Of a DNA stretch of 64,000 nucleotides, positions 33,736 through 45,884 are shown piece by piece (the stretch's first letter is position 1; every line of letters starts with the position of its first letter). The translations under genes were made by a program, and so were the position numbers. The notes beneath the pieces were generated by a model. That model had not been told where the DNA came from. It did not search any database and saw only the letters and a program-made list of their open reading frames with translations. Source of the stretch: Epiperipatus broadwayi (lineage: Eukaryota; Onychophora; Udeonychophora; Euonychophora; Peripatidae); assembly GCA_028023455.1 (NCBI GenBank), contig JAQFVV010012394.1:24997053-25061052 (forward strand). Reading direction: 5' to 3'.

Positions 33736-34459
33736 CAACCTAATTGTTGTTTATTCAACTTCCTGATAAGTTAATATTCAGTCTATACCTGCAAGGGTCC
33801 AGCCATCATTACTTGTTTGGGCATGTGAAATACAATGAGGCTGAAGAATAAAATATAAATGGTTTGGAAAAAGTTTAAGGTTTGTTAGAAAGGAAAGTTT
33901 GCTCAGATGTGGTTAAAGAGACAGTATTGCAAAATAATGGATTAATATATATGGAATTATTGTAAAAGTGTCAAACTTATTGCATACATAACTGTGACCC
34001 CAGCCTCCCAGATAAATCACCTTAACCTTTTTTTAGGTTAGAAACTATCATATCATTTTTAATCAGATATATACTTTAAATTTTAATGAAAAATGAATAT
34101 AACTCTTACTAATAAACATAACCATGTGCCTTTTCCAAATATCTTCATTCATGTTGATTAAAATGTATCTGATAAAATTAAAGTTATGTTTATGTATGGA
34201 TCTATTTATAGTTGAAATATTAGTTCATTTAGCCATTGCAAACTTTCCGTTTTTATTTCTGTTCTCTCTTATTCTATATAGATTGGAAATACTTGTTTTA
34301 GAATTGCTGCTAGTAATGACAATTAAAAATAATATTAACGAGTTTGTGTATGGGGGGAGGGGGCAAACAAACAAAAAAAATTATAAATAATTCATTACTT
34401 TGTGAGACATTATAAAAACAAACGTAATTTAAATTATAATTAAAGTGGAAGTTTGCAAA
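33736..34459. other. A+T-rich spacer, nothing recognised
   Basis: The frame 34,124-34,390 is hydrophobic but shows no known motif; probably chance. Confidence 0.4.
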
Positions 34460-35130
34460 AGCTATTAATAGATGAAAGTAAGACTAAAAGTAAATGCTAA
34501 AAGACAAATAATATTCAGTAGAATTTTTCAAAAGTAGAAAATAAAGATTGATAATCATGAATTAGAAATCAACAATTTACAAATACCTCAGTCAGGTTAC
34601 CAACATAAACATGAACATAAAGGATAAAATAAATCATATATTTAAACTAGGATATAGTGCTTTTTGATAGAAGTAATTAATATTAAAAATAAATATTCCT
34701 AGGTCTTTGAAAAGGAAGGTTTTTAATAAATATATTTTGCCAGTTCTTGGACACTTAAGTGAAGAGCAATACAGAGATTTCTGACCATTCAATAAAATAT
34801 GAAAAGATGTAAGCTAGGAGTAATAAGAAGGAATTTAAAACTAAATAGATGAATAAGAGAACAAACAGTAGTTACTGACATCACTGAAATGAAGCTGAGC
34901 TAGATATATTTCTAGAAGATCTGATAATAGATAGATAAAGTTTTAAATGGCATTCTAAGAGACTGCAGAATACCCGAAAAGAGGCTACATGTGAGGTAGG
35001 TGGATGAAATAAGGAAATTTGCTGGTGTGATATGGAGGAGAGATTAGAGATCAGCGAAAGGATTAAACTTGGAGATATTCATCCTGCAGTGGATTAATAA
35101 GTATTGAAAGTGATAATGATGATGAAATTG
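34460..35130 (+). pseudogene. RTE-type LINE, C-terminal third
   Basis: Longer tail than most. In order: KT.IMFS region, ..INNLQIPQSGYQ (the V.YLG region), QRFLTIQ.NMKRCKLGVIRR (family QRAMER.MLGI..R), REQTVVTDI, W.DEIRKFAGVIWRRD, LEIFILQWINK, stop, then GATAATGATGATGAA. Several stops and frameshifts. Confidence 0.75.
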
Positions 35131-35179
35131 AAGTTATTTCAAAACTTATGAGTGATGAGTTTAAATCATGATTTTGGGT

Positions 35180-35400
35180 ATACATTATTTAAAAGATAAG
35201 GAGAATAGCCTTTAAATCTCCACTCCAGGCCAAAGATCTTTCCAATTGTTCTTCATAGAGGATGGCAAAGAATATGGCACTCACCAGGCTTGAAGGTTTA
35301 ATAATATTTTGTCTTTGTTTTAACCTCCAGCTAAGAATGTCTGGATACCCATCTACCAACCAATATCGGATCATTAGCTGAGTTGGTTTGGACCAGCTGC
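35180..35400 (-). other. Unassigned block of moderate G+C
   Basis: The minus frame 35,189-35,374 is 61 codons but has no motif. CTGGATACCCATCTACCAAC and AGCTGAGTTGGTTTGGACCA look SINE-like. Origin unknown. Confidence 0.3.
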
Positions 35401-35869
35401 CTGAAAAAAATTAAAAACCTATTAAAAAATAATCAATATTATTTGTCAGATTTAAATTCAAGTCATGGGTGTGGCTGACATATATCACCATTGTTATCAA
35501 GAGGTCCTTTCTAAAATATATGTAAGAAATTTGCAGTCTAAAAGAATAATTGAAAAACTTTTGGAATAATTAACAGACCATCTAACACATTTAATTCATC
35601 ACATTTTCTTTTAGTTAACTTATATCAATTTGACTTTAAGAAAATTGAATTAGACTTTTTTTCATTAAAAAGGAATAAGTTAGATAATAAAAATAAGAAT
35701 TGCTGAGAATTTCTGACTGACTTCTCATCTCAGTCAGATAATTAAAAAAAGTTATCATCTTGACTTTTAAGAAATACTCGGTAAACAAAATAAAATATTA
35801 AGAAACGAATGTTCAAAAAATAAGATACTATATATTTAAAACTCCAACAAAATATATGATTTCTGCCTG
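35401..35869. other. A+T-rich spacer, nothing recognised
   Basis: No gene or repeat. Confidence 0.45.
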
Positions 35870-36140
35870 CATGTTACTTTTAAATAGAAAATCTATTTCT
35901 CCTATTCCAGTGCTGACACCTTGTATAAGCTTGAGCAATCTGTAGTTGCCAAATATAAGCAATAAGCTAGAAAACAATTTGGTAGTATTGGCAGGTCAGC
36001 ACTGGACAGAAACATATTAAGTCCTGCCATCTGACATTTATTGATTACTCAAGCTTTCCTTAGATGGCAGAAATGGGAGAGAAAAAATAGATATACTACA
36101 TAGGTTTTTGCAGTACAGTACTGATGTCTTTAGTTGGTAG
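35870..36140. repeat. Repeat D (diverged relative of C), copy 1
   Basis: Inverted ends: GTGCTGACACCTTGTATAAG near 35,910 and CAAGCTTTCCTTAGATGGCA near 36,048. Shares the TTATTGATTACTCAAGCTT arrangement with repeat C. Confidence 0.5.
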
Positions 36141-36329
36141 TTATTCATTAGTATTGAATAATACCCTAAAAATAGAATTAAGGAATGAGAAGCAAAGGAG
36201 TCATTTGATTATGAGAAAGCCATTCCAAGGCTTTTTTAAGAATAGTAAGTTATTGACCACGGTCTTTCAGAAATTACTATAGTTTTAATCAATAAGACTT
36301 CACATGATCTCTGTTTACTTCAAAGATGT

Positions 36330-36535
36330 ATTAGATCCAAAAAATCCAAGCTCTCTGGGAATATTGAATAGGACCATACTGGATAAGGATTTAATAAGCA
36401 CTATCATTTGACATCTGTTGATTTCTAAAGCTTGCATAAGGTGTCAAAAAATGTGGTAAGAAAAAAGAATGGAGTGCTTATCAATTTGGCTTCATCTGCC
36501 AAAAATGTGTTCAGCCATTGCCTACATATATAATA
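36330..36535 (+). repeat. Repeat D, copy 2
   Basis: CTCTCTGGGAATATTGAATA, CTGGATAAGGATTTAATAAG, CATTTGACATCTGTTGATTT, AAGCTTGCATAAGGTGTC. The first part corresponds to the 3' flank of the hammerhead-like core in repeat C. Confidence 0.5.
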
Positions 36536-36553
36536 CTGAATAAAACCTCTTCT

Positions 36554-36611
36554 TAGCAAATGTTCATGTTCAAAATATTGAATAGCAAATGTTCATGTTC
36601 AAAATATTGAA
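36554..36611. repeat. 29-bp tandem duplication
   Basis: TAGCAAATGTTCATGTTC plus AAAATATTGAA occurs twice without change. Confidence 0.95.
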
Positions 36612-37199
36612 ATAAATCATTTACTATAGATTTTATACATTTCATAGTATAGAAGTTAATTTTAATCCTAATTATGAAGATATTCAACTTGGAATCAGTG
36701 CAGCTTTTGCATTAATCCTGTATTTGCAGGAATTAAAATTTAATGTGTTAGGATTTAATCACTATAAAATCCATTTATTTTGAGGTACTTAGGGGTATTA
36801 CAATGACTACTATTGCTTCAGCTTTTCTTCTTTATATTGTGGGTTTCTAAAATGGTAGTAGACCTGTATGCATTTTTTATTCCTTAGAAATTGTTAATTA
36901 AAATTATTAGTTTTAAAGTCTGATGGTGTCAGTATCATACAGACCTTATACAAAATTTGAAAAGGGAAGCAAGCTGACAATGCATTATTTTGATCTCAAG
37001 TTGACAATGTTTGACTGGTAAATCATTTGTCCTCGAGGTAATTCTAAGCATGTGTTGCTTAAGTATTTCAAAAAGAAAAATTGTATTTTTGTGTAATTTA
37101 TGTATATAGTTAAGTTTACTTGCAGTGCATTTTTAAAATATTTATTTTAAATCAAATAAATACTTGATTATAGTGAGATTTTATTTTAAATTGTTTGAC
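36612..37199. other. A+T-rich spacer, nothing recognised
   Basis: No gene or repeat. Confidence 0.45.
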
Positions 37200-39030
37200 T
37201 TTCAAACAAATCGGCAAAGCACTCCAACCAAGTTTAATTCTATGATTACTTTCATCCATTATGTTTTCATCTGTATTAATGATCTGACTAAGGTATTTGT
37301 AACTGTTAACTTCTTCTAACTCATCATAATCTTTATTTTCATATTTTGAGAAAATCCATTAAACATTACTTTAGTCTTTTTAATATTTATCTTTAGTCCC
37401 GCTTTCATCTGATAACTCTTGCAACATATTCTGCAACTCTAAAGCATTATTTGCAAAAACAACTACATCATCTGTAAAATCTAAATGACTTAAATAATCT
37501 CCATTTCTTTTCACTTCTTTAGCTTCCCATTTTAATCCACAAAATATTTTTTGCAGCACTATTGTAAAACGTTTTGGAGATATGGAGTCACTCTGTCTTA
37601 CACCCTTCTCAATATTGACTTTCCTCTAATTGTTGCTGTTGCTTTTTTATAGATATTCTTTAAAATATGACAATATCCTGCTTTAATCACTGAATAAATG
37701 TTTATAGAATCAAATGCCTTTTCATAATCTACAAATCCAAAGCATAATGGCAACTCATATTCATTTGTCCTTTCTATAACTTTTGTCAATATCGATTAAT
37801 GATCTACTGTACTAAAACCACTTTTAAAAACAGCTTGTTCTCTTAGTTGATGGACATTCAATGTTCTCTGTAGATGAGTTGTAATTATCTTGATAAACAT
37901 TTTGTATAAAACTGATAAAAGGCTGATAGGTCTGTAATTTCTAATATCTTCTTTATCATCTTTTTTAAATATTAATACTGCATTCTTCCAATCATCTGGT
38001 ACATCTTTATCATTTAGACATTTGGTATACAACTTTGCTAAAAAATTTTCTATTTTTTCACCTGCTTCATTTAATATATCAATTATAATTCCATCATTAC
38101 CTGGAGCTTTTCCTTTCTTCATAAATTTATTGCATGTCTCACTTCTTCATTTAAAATTCTGGGCAATTCGGAAGATGTAATGGATATAGGAGGTACTTGT
38201 TCTTTATTATTATATAATTCTTGATAGAAGTCTTCTACCCATTTCATGATGTCATCTCTCTTTTCAGTAATAATTCCATCTTTTTGTCTTATTGCAGATA
38301 TAAATTTCCTACCAATACCAAAATGTTATTTTACACTCTTAAGACTTTTATTCTCTTCTTCAGCTTTCCTTGCTAGTTCACAGTTATACTTTCTTATGTC
38401 ATTTTCAAGTCTTTTCTGGACCATTTTACAAAATTCGAGATATTCAATCCTTTTTAATGCATCATTTTTGTATATCTTCATTTTTCTTCTTTTATTCATA
38501 AATTCTCTAGTCTCAGAAATTTTATTGGTCAGTTGCTGCTTTTTTCTACAGCTACCTTTGTTGCAGTTTTAAAAGTGTATCAGTTATTTTCATATTAATT
38601 TCATTCAAATCTGAATCATGTTCAAAATCTATTAATACTTGAAACCAATTTGTAAGTTCTAATTTGAATTCATTAGAATGTTTCTGAAGATTAGAAATAT
38701 CAACTATAAATATTGGTTTTTCTTAATAATTTTTGTCTCTCTAGTTTTGCATTAACACATATCTTTACATGTTATTAATCAATGATCACTTCTTGTGTTA
38801 AATTTATTAAGACCATCACAATCTTGAAATATGTATTTTCTGTTAGTCAAAATATAATACCATTTCTGCTGTACCTTCATTTGGATGCTTCCGTGTCCAT
38901 TTCCTTTTAACATTTTTCTCAAAAAAAAAAAAAAGAATTCATAATATAAAGTTTTTCTTTTTCTGCAAACTTCACAAGTCTGTGTCCTCTCTCATTTCTA
39001 TTACCATAACCAAAATTACCTACAGCACTT
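37200..39030 (-). pseudogene. RTE-type LINE: endonuclease C-terminus, linker and reverse transcriptase
   Basis: Minus strand, from 39,030 downwards: ESAVGNFGYGNRNERG and LVKFAEKEKLYIMNSFF (endonuclease C-terminal part), a long broken linker, GKAPGNDGIIIDIL near 38,100, NYRPISLLSVLYKMF near 37,930, FVDYEKAFDSI near 37,725, GVRQSDSISP near 37,590 and FTDDVVVFA near 37,465. The last is the catalytic FADD/YADD box with Ala changed to Thr. This order is that of the RTE clade (annotated in databases as craniofacial development protein 2-like or endonuclease-reverse transcriptase). Frame breaks at about 37,600 and 37,790 and stops in the linker make it dead. The element also lacks its last part, seen in the tails elsewhere in this window. 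Confidence 0.85.
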
Positions 39031-39410
39031 TCAAGTGAAGGAAGATTGCAAGAATTAGAAGAACTGTCTTATATTAAATATGACATTATTGGCCTTTGTG
39101 AAGTTAGAAGAAAAGATGAAGAGACAATTGATTTAAAAAGTGGACATGTACTCTACTATAAAGGCACAAATATTGGAAATACAAGTGGGTAGGATTCATT
39201 ATAAATAAAAAGTGGAAGAATAACATTGAGATTGATTGTGTATCAGACATAATGGCGAGATTAGTTATACAACTTAGTAGCAGATAATTCAGGTTTATGG
39301 CCTGACAAGTTCTCATAGTGATGAAATAGATTTTTATATAGATGTACAAAAGGCTTTTGATCAGAGTAAACATTTTAAAATTGTTATGGGAAACTTTGAA
39401 TATATATATA
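39031..39410 (+). pseudogene. Inverted 5' part of the same RTE LINE: apurinic-type endonuclease N-terminus
   Basis: Plus strand: LQELEELSYIKYDIIGLCEV, RRKDEETIDLKSGHVLYYKG, TNIGNTSG, stop, GFIINKKWKN, SDIMARLVIQLSS, then after a frameshift IQVYGLTSSHSDEIDFY and KIVMGNFE. These are the endonuclease motifs that should precede the minus-strand block. It ends at GNFE, and the minus-strand block starts a few residues further on, so the two parts are one element with its 5' section inverted at 39,030. That is the product expected from twin priming. Confidence 0.8.
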
Positions 39411-40711
39411 TATGAATGAGAAATTTGATTTAGCCTTAGAGATTGTCAATTAGTAATAATTGTATCATTTCTTAGTAACATCAAAGATTAAAGTTTATCT
39501 CTGTTTGCATGGATACAAACTCATTTCTATTCTTTATTATAATAACAATCCATGGAAATATTTAATTCAACATATACAAATATTTTAGCATCTATTTCAA
39601 TTTGGTGCCTGTGGCCAAGGTGCATTACTACCTCACTTATATAACCAGAACTTGTTACTAGGGCAGATAGATCTTTTCTAAAAGAGAAAATACTACCTCT
39701 TCAAATATATTAATGGTAAATGTTTTATAGATGCGCTCTATGCAAATGTGGATTCATATGATATGTAGATGTTAATCTAAATCATTGGAATGTAAGGATA
39801 TTTTTAGAAAGTGTTTTTTATTGTTGTTAAAAATAGTACTTACGATTTTTAGAAATAAATCCTAGTTAACATATGAAGAGTTTCTTATGGTGTAACAATT
39901 AGCTATCCCATAAGTTGGATATCATCTGAATTGTTATATTATTAAACTTGAATGTTTTTCCACTATCCATTATTAGTTAGTGAATGGTATCGAATTATTG
40001 ACTAGACGTTAAATGCTTGGGCTGTTCTTCGTTGGCCAGCGATTTTCCATGAACTAATTGTACTAACAAACAACAACAATTACAATAAAATATCTCTTCA
40101 GTTTATTGGGGACAGGGGGTATTATACTCAAATGGATTCTGAGCCCACTTTTATCTTATAGTTAAAATAAGCTTAAATATTCGTGAGTCAAATATTATAA
40201 AAACCAAAAGTTTACATATATATATACTGTATAAGTTAAACATTATAATTAAAAATTATTTTCAAATTGAGTTCTAAACTATTTTGTTTTTAAAGGTGTG
40301 TTCTTATCGCGGTTTATGATTGTTATCATAACAAAGAACAAAACTTAATTCATGTAAATTTTATTTTAAAATAAAATAAATATATATAAAAACACCTGGA
40401 AAATTTGTTTATTAAAAAAAAAATCCTCTGTGGTTATTACTTTGTTTATCATAATTGTGATAAAAAAAATATTAACATTTTGTTATTCATGCACGATAAA
40501 TGAAAGACTGGCCGATCCCAAATATAATTGTTAATGTATTAGACTTAATCAGTGTAAAAGTATATATAATCTTAGTAAATATACATAATCAATTTTATAT
40601 ATCTTTTAGCAGTAACTTCATTGGATTTTATAGAGGTTTATATGTAAGAAATAGTAGGGGGAAATGTAGTAGGAAATATGTAACGTTTACATGTATTCGG
40701 TGAATAGATTA
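39411..40711. other. A+T-rich spacer, nothing recognised
   Basis: TATCGCGGTTTATGATTG with TTATCATAACAAAG near 40,308 is an isolated less-A+T patch. The frame 40,500-40,703 has no motif. Confidence 0.4.
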
Positions 40712-40830
40712 CCCTACGTGATATGCTAGGCATTAGACAGTATTAGATTGGTAGACTTTGTAGCTCAAGGTCCATTAATTGCATCTCTATTCTATGTTTT
40801 CTGGCAACATTCTGTGAATCATTCAATTAT
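40712..40830 (+). repeat. SINE family A, degraded
   Basis: CCCTACGTGATATGCTAGGC, GGTAGACTTTGTAGCTCAAG, GTCCATTAATTGCATC. The tail is poorly kept. Confidence 0.55.
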
Positions 40831-41029
40831 ATATATGAATAACATTACAAACAGCCAAAATCACTTACAGTAATGCTTATATTAGAATGTGTTCAGTAAT
40901 AAAGTTGTCTTGTTGTCAATTTTAATAAAATCCTTTTTAGAAGTTGATTCTTATATATATATTAATCCACACATAGTATTTCGTTAAGATAGACAAATGT
41001 ATGGTTTAAGACGTCCATAAATATTAAAT

Positions 41030-41560
41030 TATCTAAGGTTATACTCATATTTTTTAACATTTATTGTTGAGATAGTCTGTTAATGATATCCTTTTATTTA
41101 TTATATCCAAGAAAGTTTTTAAGTATTTTAAAGTTTTTAAAGAAAGATTAATGTTTTTATCGATAACAGTCAGTTTTTGAAATCAATTATAAACTTTTTG
41201 TAATTCATCGGTATGATTTTTATTATCGCTATTCCAAATTTCAGATGCAAAATGTAACCTTGGTAATGGCAAGGCCTTACATAGGAACAGTTTTGTCTTT
41301 GTTGAGGATAACTTTCCCATTTTAATAATTTGGCCAATAGTACTACAAGATTTGAATGTGCTATATTTTACTTGAATATTGAAAGTTCTGATTTTTAGGA
41401 TTATTTAGTTATTGCTCTCTAAATTATCACACATTTTAAATTCTTCATTGAAATCGAATGTGTCCAGTTTTTTTTTGTAAGGAAAAAACATAAATTATTT
41501 CCAAATTTTAAAACTTTTATCTTAAACTTACAATTCAAAGATATATAATGACTAACAACT
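41030..41560 (-). pseudogene. Non-LTR retrotransposon fragment, post-RT region
   Basis: Minus-strand reading: KSCSTIGQIIKMGKLSSTKT, KLFLCKALPLPRLHFASEIW, NSDNKNHTDELQKVYN. The pattern (K..L...LPLPRL.YAS.IW) fits the segment after the RT core in several LINE clades. Clade not resolved, and no catalytic motif is present. Confidence 0.4.
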
Positions 41561-41857
41561 GTGAGATAGATTCAAAAGAAGGTGTTACAAACAGATAAAG
41601 CATAAGTTCATTTTGACCAGTTAATAGCAAAATGCTCTTATGTGTGTGGACATGTGTAAATATACATATTAACTCTTCTAAACAGAGATTACATTATTTG
41701 CAACTCCCTATCCCAATTTAATCCATACTATGAACTTTAATGAGCCATTGTGAAAGGGCTGTGGTGGAATACTTTTATATATTACTATTACATATTTCAT
41801 GTATATTAAATTAAAATATTGATCTAATTTGTGCATTAATATTAAGATGTCTATGTG

Positions 41858-41975
41858 TGATTTAAAGGATAATAGAATGGTGGACTGAAGAGCTGAAGGT
41901 TCTTGATTGGACTTAGTCCATTACTTGGGTGCTTGTACAATGGTGATCTCTTGATGGGTGATTCAATTGTTTGTA
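41858..41975 (+). repeat. SINE family A, degraded
   Basis: GTGATTTAAAGGATAATAGA, GTGGACTGAAGAGCTGAAGG, TTCTTGATTGGACTTAG. Confidence 0.5.
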
Positions 41976-42277
41976 TAAGTTTATGATTAAAATTTGAGAG
42001 AACAGAAACTGCGGAAAAGCTTTAGTCAGTATTAATTTATGTCCTTACGTTTGTCCATAATTTAGATTGATAGATAAATACATTAGTAAATATTTCTTAC
42101 CTAAAGTTCTCAAGGCAGCAGAACAAAAACGTTTACTTTCAAGAATCTACACTATATAAAATGTAATGTTATATACTATTGTATTATGCTTTACTTATTA
42201 AAGTAAACTGATAATTTGTAAAATTTACTTAATTTGTTATAATTTTAACAGTATTTCCAGAAACAACTTTCAAAGTA

Positions 42278-42400
42278 GCCCTGCATGATTTGGTTCGTTG
42301 ATAGAGTGTCAAACTCTTGATTGTAAGGTCCTAGAATTGATTCCAGTTCTGGAAAAAATTCCCACACTTACTTTCCTACAAAAAACCATTTGATTATTTA
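42278..42400 (+). repeat. tRNA-Lys-like SINE (family A), clear tRNA head
   Basis: AGCCCTGCATGATTTGGTTC, GTTGATAGAGTGTCAAACTC, TTGATTGTAAGGTCCTAGAA, TTGATTCCAGTTCTGG. Aligns with the tRNA-Lys pattern (GGTAGAGCAT.AGACT, then GGGTTCGA.TCC). Ends CATTTGATTATTTA. Confidence 0.75.
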
Positions 42401-42499
42401 TTAATTTTATGTTCAACTTATGGTGAACACCTATTATGAATTTATTTATTTAAGTGTGAATTTTAATTTAAAGTTGATCTTCTATAATTACTAAAATAC

Positions 42500-43015
42500 A
42501 TATCAATAATTTCAATCTTTGTGGTCAAGTTGCAATTTTTAGTGTATATAAATATATTGGACCATTGTTAAAAGAGTGGTTGCCTTAGTAACAGGTTGAG
42601 ATTGTTATTGATATTGGGATTGTGGAAGGGTTGACCAGTTTTAATGATTACTTATAAACCTATCTAGCCTTAAGCATAATTACACTTATTACCTAAGTAA
42701 TACTTTGTGCACCATTTGAAAATTATAATTGCAGTTTATAATGTTATAAATGACTATTTATTAGTCTGCATTTAAAGCAGATTATATTTATTTTTAAAGA
42801 GGTTTATTTAAACTTCTTTGTACTAATAATTTCAATCTCTGTGGTAAAGTTGCAATCTTTAGGGTCTATATAAGTATATTGAATCATATATAAAGGTGGG
42901 ATTCTACCTCTATTGTTAAAAGCAGATTGCCTTGGAAGCACATTGAGATTGCAAAAATGATACAACAGATGATTTGCAATTCCAAGACTGTTTGTGTTCC
43001 ACCAGTGTACAGTCA
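42500..43015. repeat. Foldback element E, copy 2
   Basis: Two inverted-repeat-related ends of family E are present: AGTTGCAATTTTTAGTGTAT and GTTGAGATTGTTATTGATAT at 42,530-42,620, and AGTTGCAATCTTTAGGGTCT with GCAGATTGCCTTGG at 42,850-42,935. The interior TTAGTCTGCATTTAAAGCAG matches the interior of the 19.4-kb copy. The short frames here are artefacts of the repeat. Confidence 0.6.
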
Positions 43016-43340
43016 ATCGCAGGCAATTACAATATGTGAAACATTTTCATCCCTGAAATGCTTCTGCAGTTATTTATTTGCATGCTGGTCCACCATATTT
43101 TCCAATAAAAAATACAACATATTCAAAAGAAATAATAAAGAATGGTTTAATAAACTTGCAGCCTAACATTTTTTTCAGTTATGAACAACAAACATATCAC
43201 AGATTTGTTTCTTAAATCTATTGGTATACTGGTATTGAATTTAAATTTTAAAACAGTCTGTTGAAATATTTATGGTCGGTGTAATTATATCTAGTATATC
43301 CCATCAATACTATTATATTTATCGGTACTTGCAGATAATT

Positions 43341-43522
43341 CAACCAATGACGTATTACCCTGAAGGCATATTGGTCTAATGTTGCGATTTTTAAGATAAC
43401 GTCTCCAAGTGATCTGCAGACACATTTAGTCACTAAAATGTGTCCGCAGATCACGTGAACACGGCACGTTAAAAAGTGCAAGATTAGACTGATATGCCTT
43501 CAGGGTAATACGTTATCAGTTG
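43341..43522. repeat. 182-bp inverted repeat (foldback candidate)
   Basis: Left arm ATGACGTATTACCCTGAAGG, CATATTGGTCTAATGTTGC, AGTGATCTGCAGACACATTT; right arm is its complement with about 80-85% matches, ending CGTTATCAGTTG. Tip ACATTTAGTCACTAAAATGT. Two CACGTG words lie in or beside the right arm. Slightly richer in CpG than surroundings. Confidence 0.8.
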
Positions 43523-45529
43523 ATCACGTGATAAAAAACATAAAAAAAAGACAAAAATGTGACACGTAAGTACCTATGTTATTATGGATTCATCAAATAC
43601 AGTATCTACCCCAAGGTCAGTCAACTGGGTGTATGCCTGGAGACCCAGGGGTTAGTGGGGCTCTATACTGAGCTACCTTATTTTAATCAACTATATTACT
43701 ATTTAGATAAGAATAAATGTTATATATGTTTATTTCTTGTATTAAAAATTAAAGATTTAATTTGTTTATTCGCTGTTTTATTTACCGGAAGACCCATTTC
43801 ATATTTGTGCCTGGAGCCTTAAAATCCAAACTATGGTGTTGATCATATATCATTAGATGTAATTTAAAGTATAATAAAAATTGTAAATATGTTAGTATTT
43901 GTAAATAATTTATTAATAGTGTATAATACCTTTAACTTGGTACAATGTGTATTTAGTATTCTGTGAGAAGGGGGAGATTGCTGATACAATATATATATAT
44001 ATATTTAGAAAAATGAAAAAATAAATCGTGTTTCATTTATAAGCAAAAAAGTTATTTGTTTGACCACCCAGATAAAGAAAAAGTACATGATTTAAAAATG
44101 ATAAGAAAAAAAATGTAATCAACATAATTACCTATAATTAATAAAGTAGGGAAGGTGCTATATCTCTTCTCTTGCTAATTGAAAATGGCCAATCAGAATG
44201 TCAATGCAGCAATAAATATGATTAGAAATTGAATTGGTAAAAATATGAAAATATGGTATAAATAAATTATATTTATTTCATTGATAATTAATTTTGGAAA
44301 TAAATTATAAGAAAATAAGCTTGGTGTGGAATTAAATTCCTGAAGAAAGAAAAGGTGTGGCAAAGTAGATATATGGGAGATAGGTTATAGGGTGTAAAAG
44401 GTGATCCTGAGAACTTTTAAAGTGATTATTAATAGTTTTTATTGTGACTAGTGTTTGCATTCTTCAGACAGCAATGCACAGAGAAAAGACAGAGAGTGAT
44501 ATAGAATGAATTGCTGTATGTTGTCTTTATCTTCAGAAAAGCCACCAACCAAATGCATTGCTAAGTCTTCAGATATAGTCATTGATGCCTTGATTTGATG
44601 TGCCTTACCTATGTCATACTAGGAACCCAAGCAAGCTGAGTAGGAAATGCTTCACCTTGAGATTACGGATCAAAATATTGCATAAGAATTTAAAATCCAT
44701 GTCCATGGTCTATATATGTCACATGCACCTATACTACAAGAAATATTATCCGTAAGATGAATGAGAGCTCTTTATATCCATTTAACTTTTGATTGAAATG
44801 TATAAATTCTTAATGGACTGACTAGGTTGTTTAATAATTATGATTAATAAGAACTTTATTATGACTATTAATGTCTATGTTTAATTTTCTAGTTTGTAAT
44901 TGTTTATTCATATTTATTCTTAATAATGTATATGTTAGTAATGTTTAGTAAGGATGTGTATGAATGAATAATTTGTATTTTGATTATTGTTATTTCTTGT
45001 TTACTAAATACTATTTTAAACCTAAAAATTTAGCAATCTCCGCCATTTAATTTCCTCCATGAAAGAATGCTAATACACTTAATTATTTAGTTATATAAGC
45101 ATAGAGAAGGATTTCCTAAGAAAAAGAATCTGATTAACTTTGTGACAGCGTGTTCAGTTAAGCAGTCCATTGAACACTCGCACCCCGTAAAAAAAAAAGG
45201 CTGTCGGCATTTTTTTTTTTTTTTTCAAGATCTAAAATTGCTATTGTAGAAAAATGGAATATAAAATATTATCCGGGATTTGGATGGTCAGGAAATATAA
45301 TCATATTTTCCAGATATTTTGCTGTTGATTTATTTGTAAAGGAAATGTAATTTGATCATACAAAAAAATTATTAACCAGTTATATCTGTATATAACATTC
45401 AATAAATAGAACTATATAGACGCATGAGTGTGACATATATGCATATTATGATAAATTGTTAAAACCCAATAATAACTGGATATTGTATAAACTATAACAA
45501 AAGGTATGACTTGGTATAATATATACTGC
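43523..45529. other. A+T-rich region with a polypurine-tract-like site
   Basis: GAGAAGGGGGAGAT at about 43,964-43,978 followed by TGCTGATACAATATATA looks like a polypurine tract next to an LTR start. A possible matching end TTTAGCA lies near 45,034. No target duplication or coding region confirms it. Another TGCTATATCTC plus GGCCAATCAG pair at 44,158-44,200 is promoter-like only by composition. Confidence 0.25.
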
Positions 45530-45735
45530 AGCTATCTCTATAGTCTGACCTAGTACAAGCCTTAGTAATCAATGAATGTAAGAAAGCTTGTGCATAAAAT
45601 CTCTTATCTAGTTCTTACTCATCCAATATCCCCAGACTAGTTTCTATCTTATGGTTTTAGGAACTTCGGATCTGAGAGCACCACCCCTGGATCTTACGAC
45701 TTAATGCAACTGTCCAGAAGCCACTTTTCACCTTT
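45530..45735 (-). repeat. Repeat C, copy 4
   Basis: CTAGTACAAGCCTTAGTAAT, AAAGCTTGTGCATAAAATCT, TCATCCAATATCCCCAGACT, AGTTTCTATCTTATGG, GATCTGAGAGCACCACC. The hammerhead-like core is degraded. Confidence 0.7.
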
Positions 45736-45884
45736 TTGGTTAATTATAAAGTTATGAGCCAAAGATCAAAACAATTTTCAATCCAAGCTCATTCTCTTGC
45801 ATAGTATATAGATCTGAACTCAGTTTTGTATCTATGTGTTTTGGGATCTTTGGTTTTTAAAAAAAAATCATATTCATCATCACC

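Noticed and set aside
35180-35400. Minus-strand exon
   Set aside because: No splice-site pair or conserved motif; looks more like repeat DNA.
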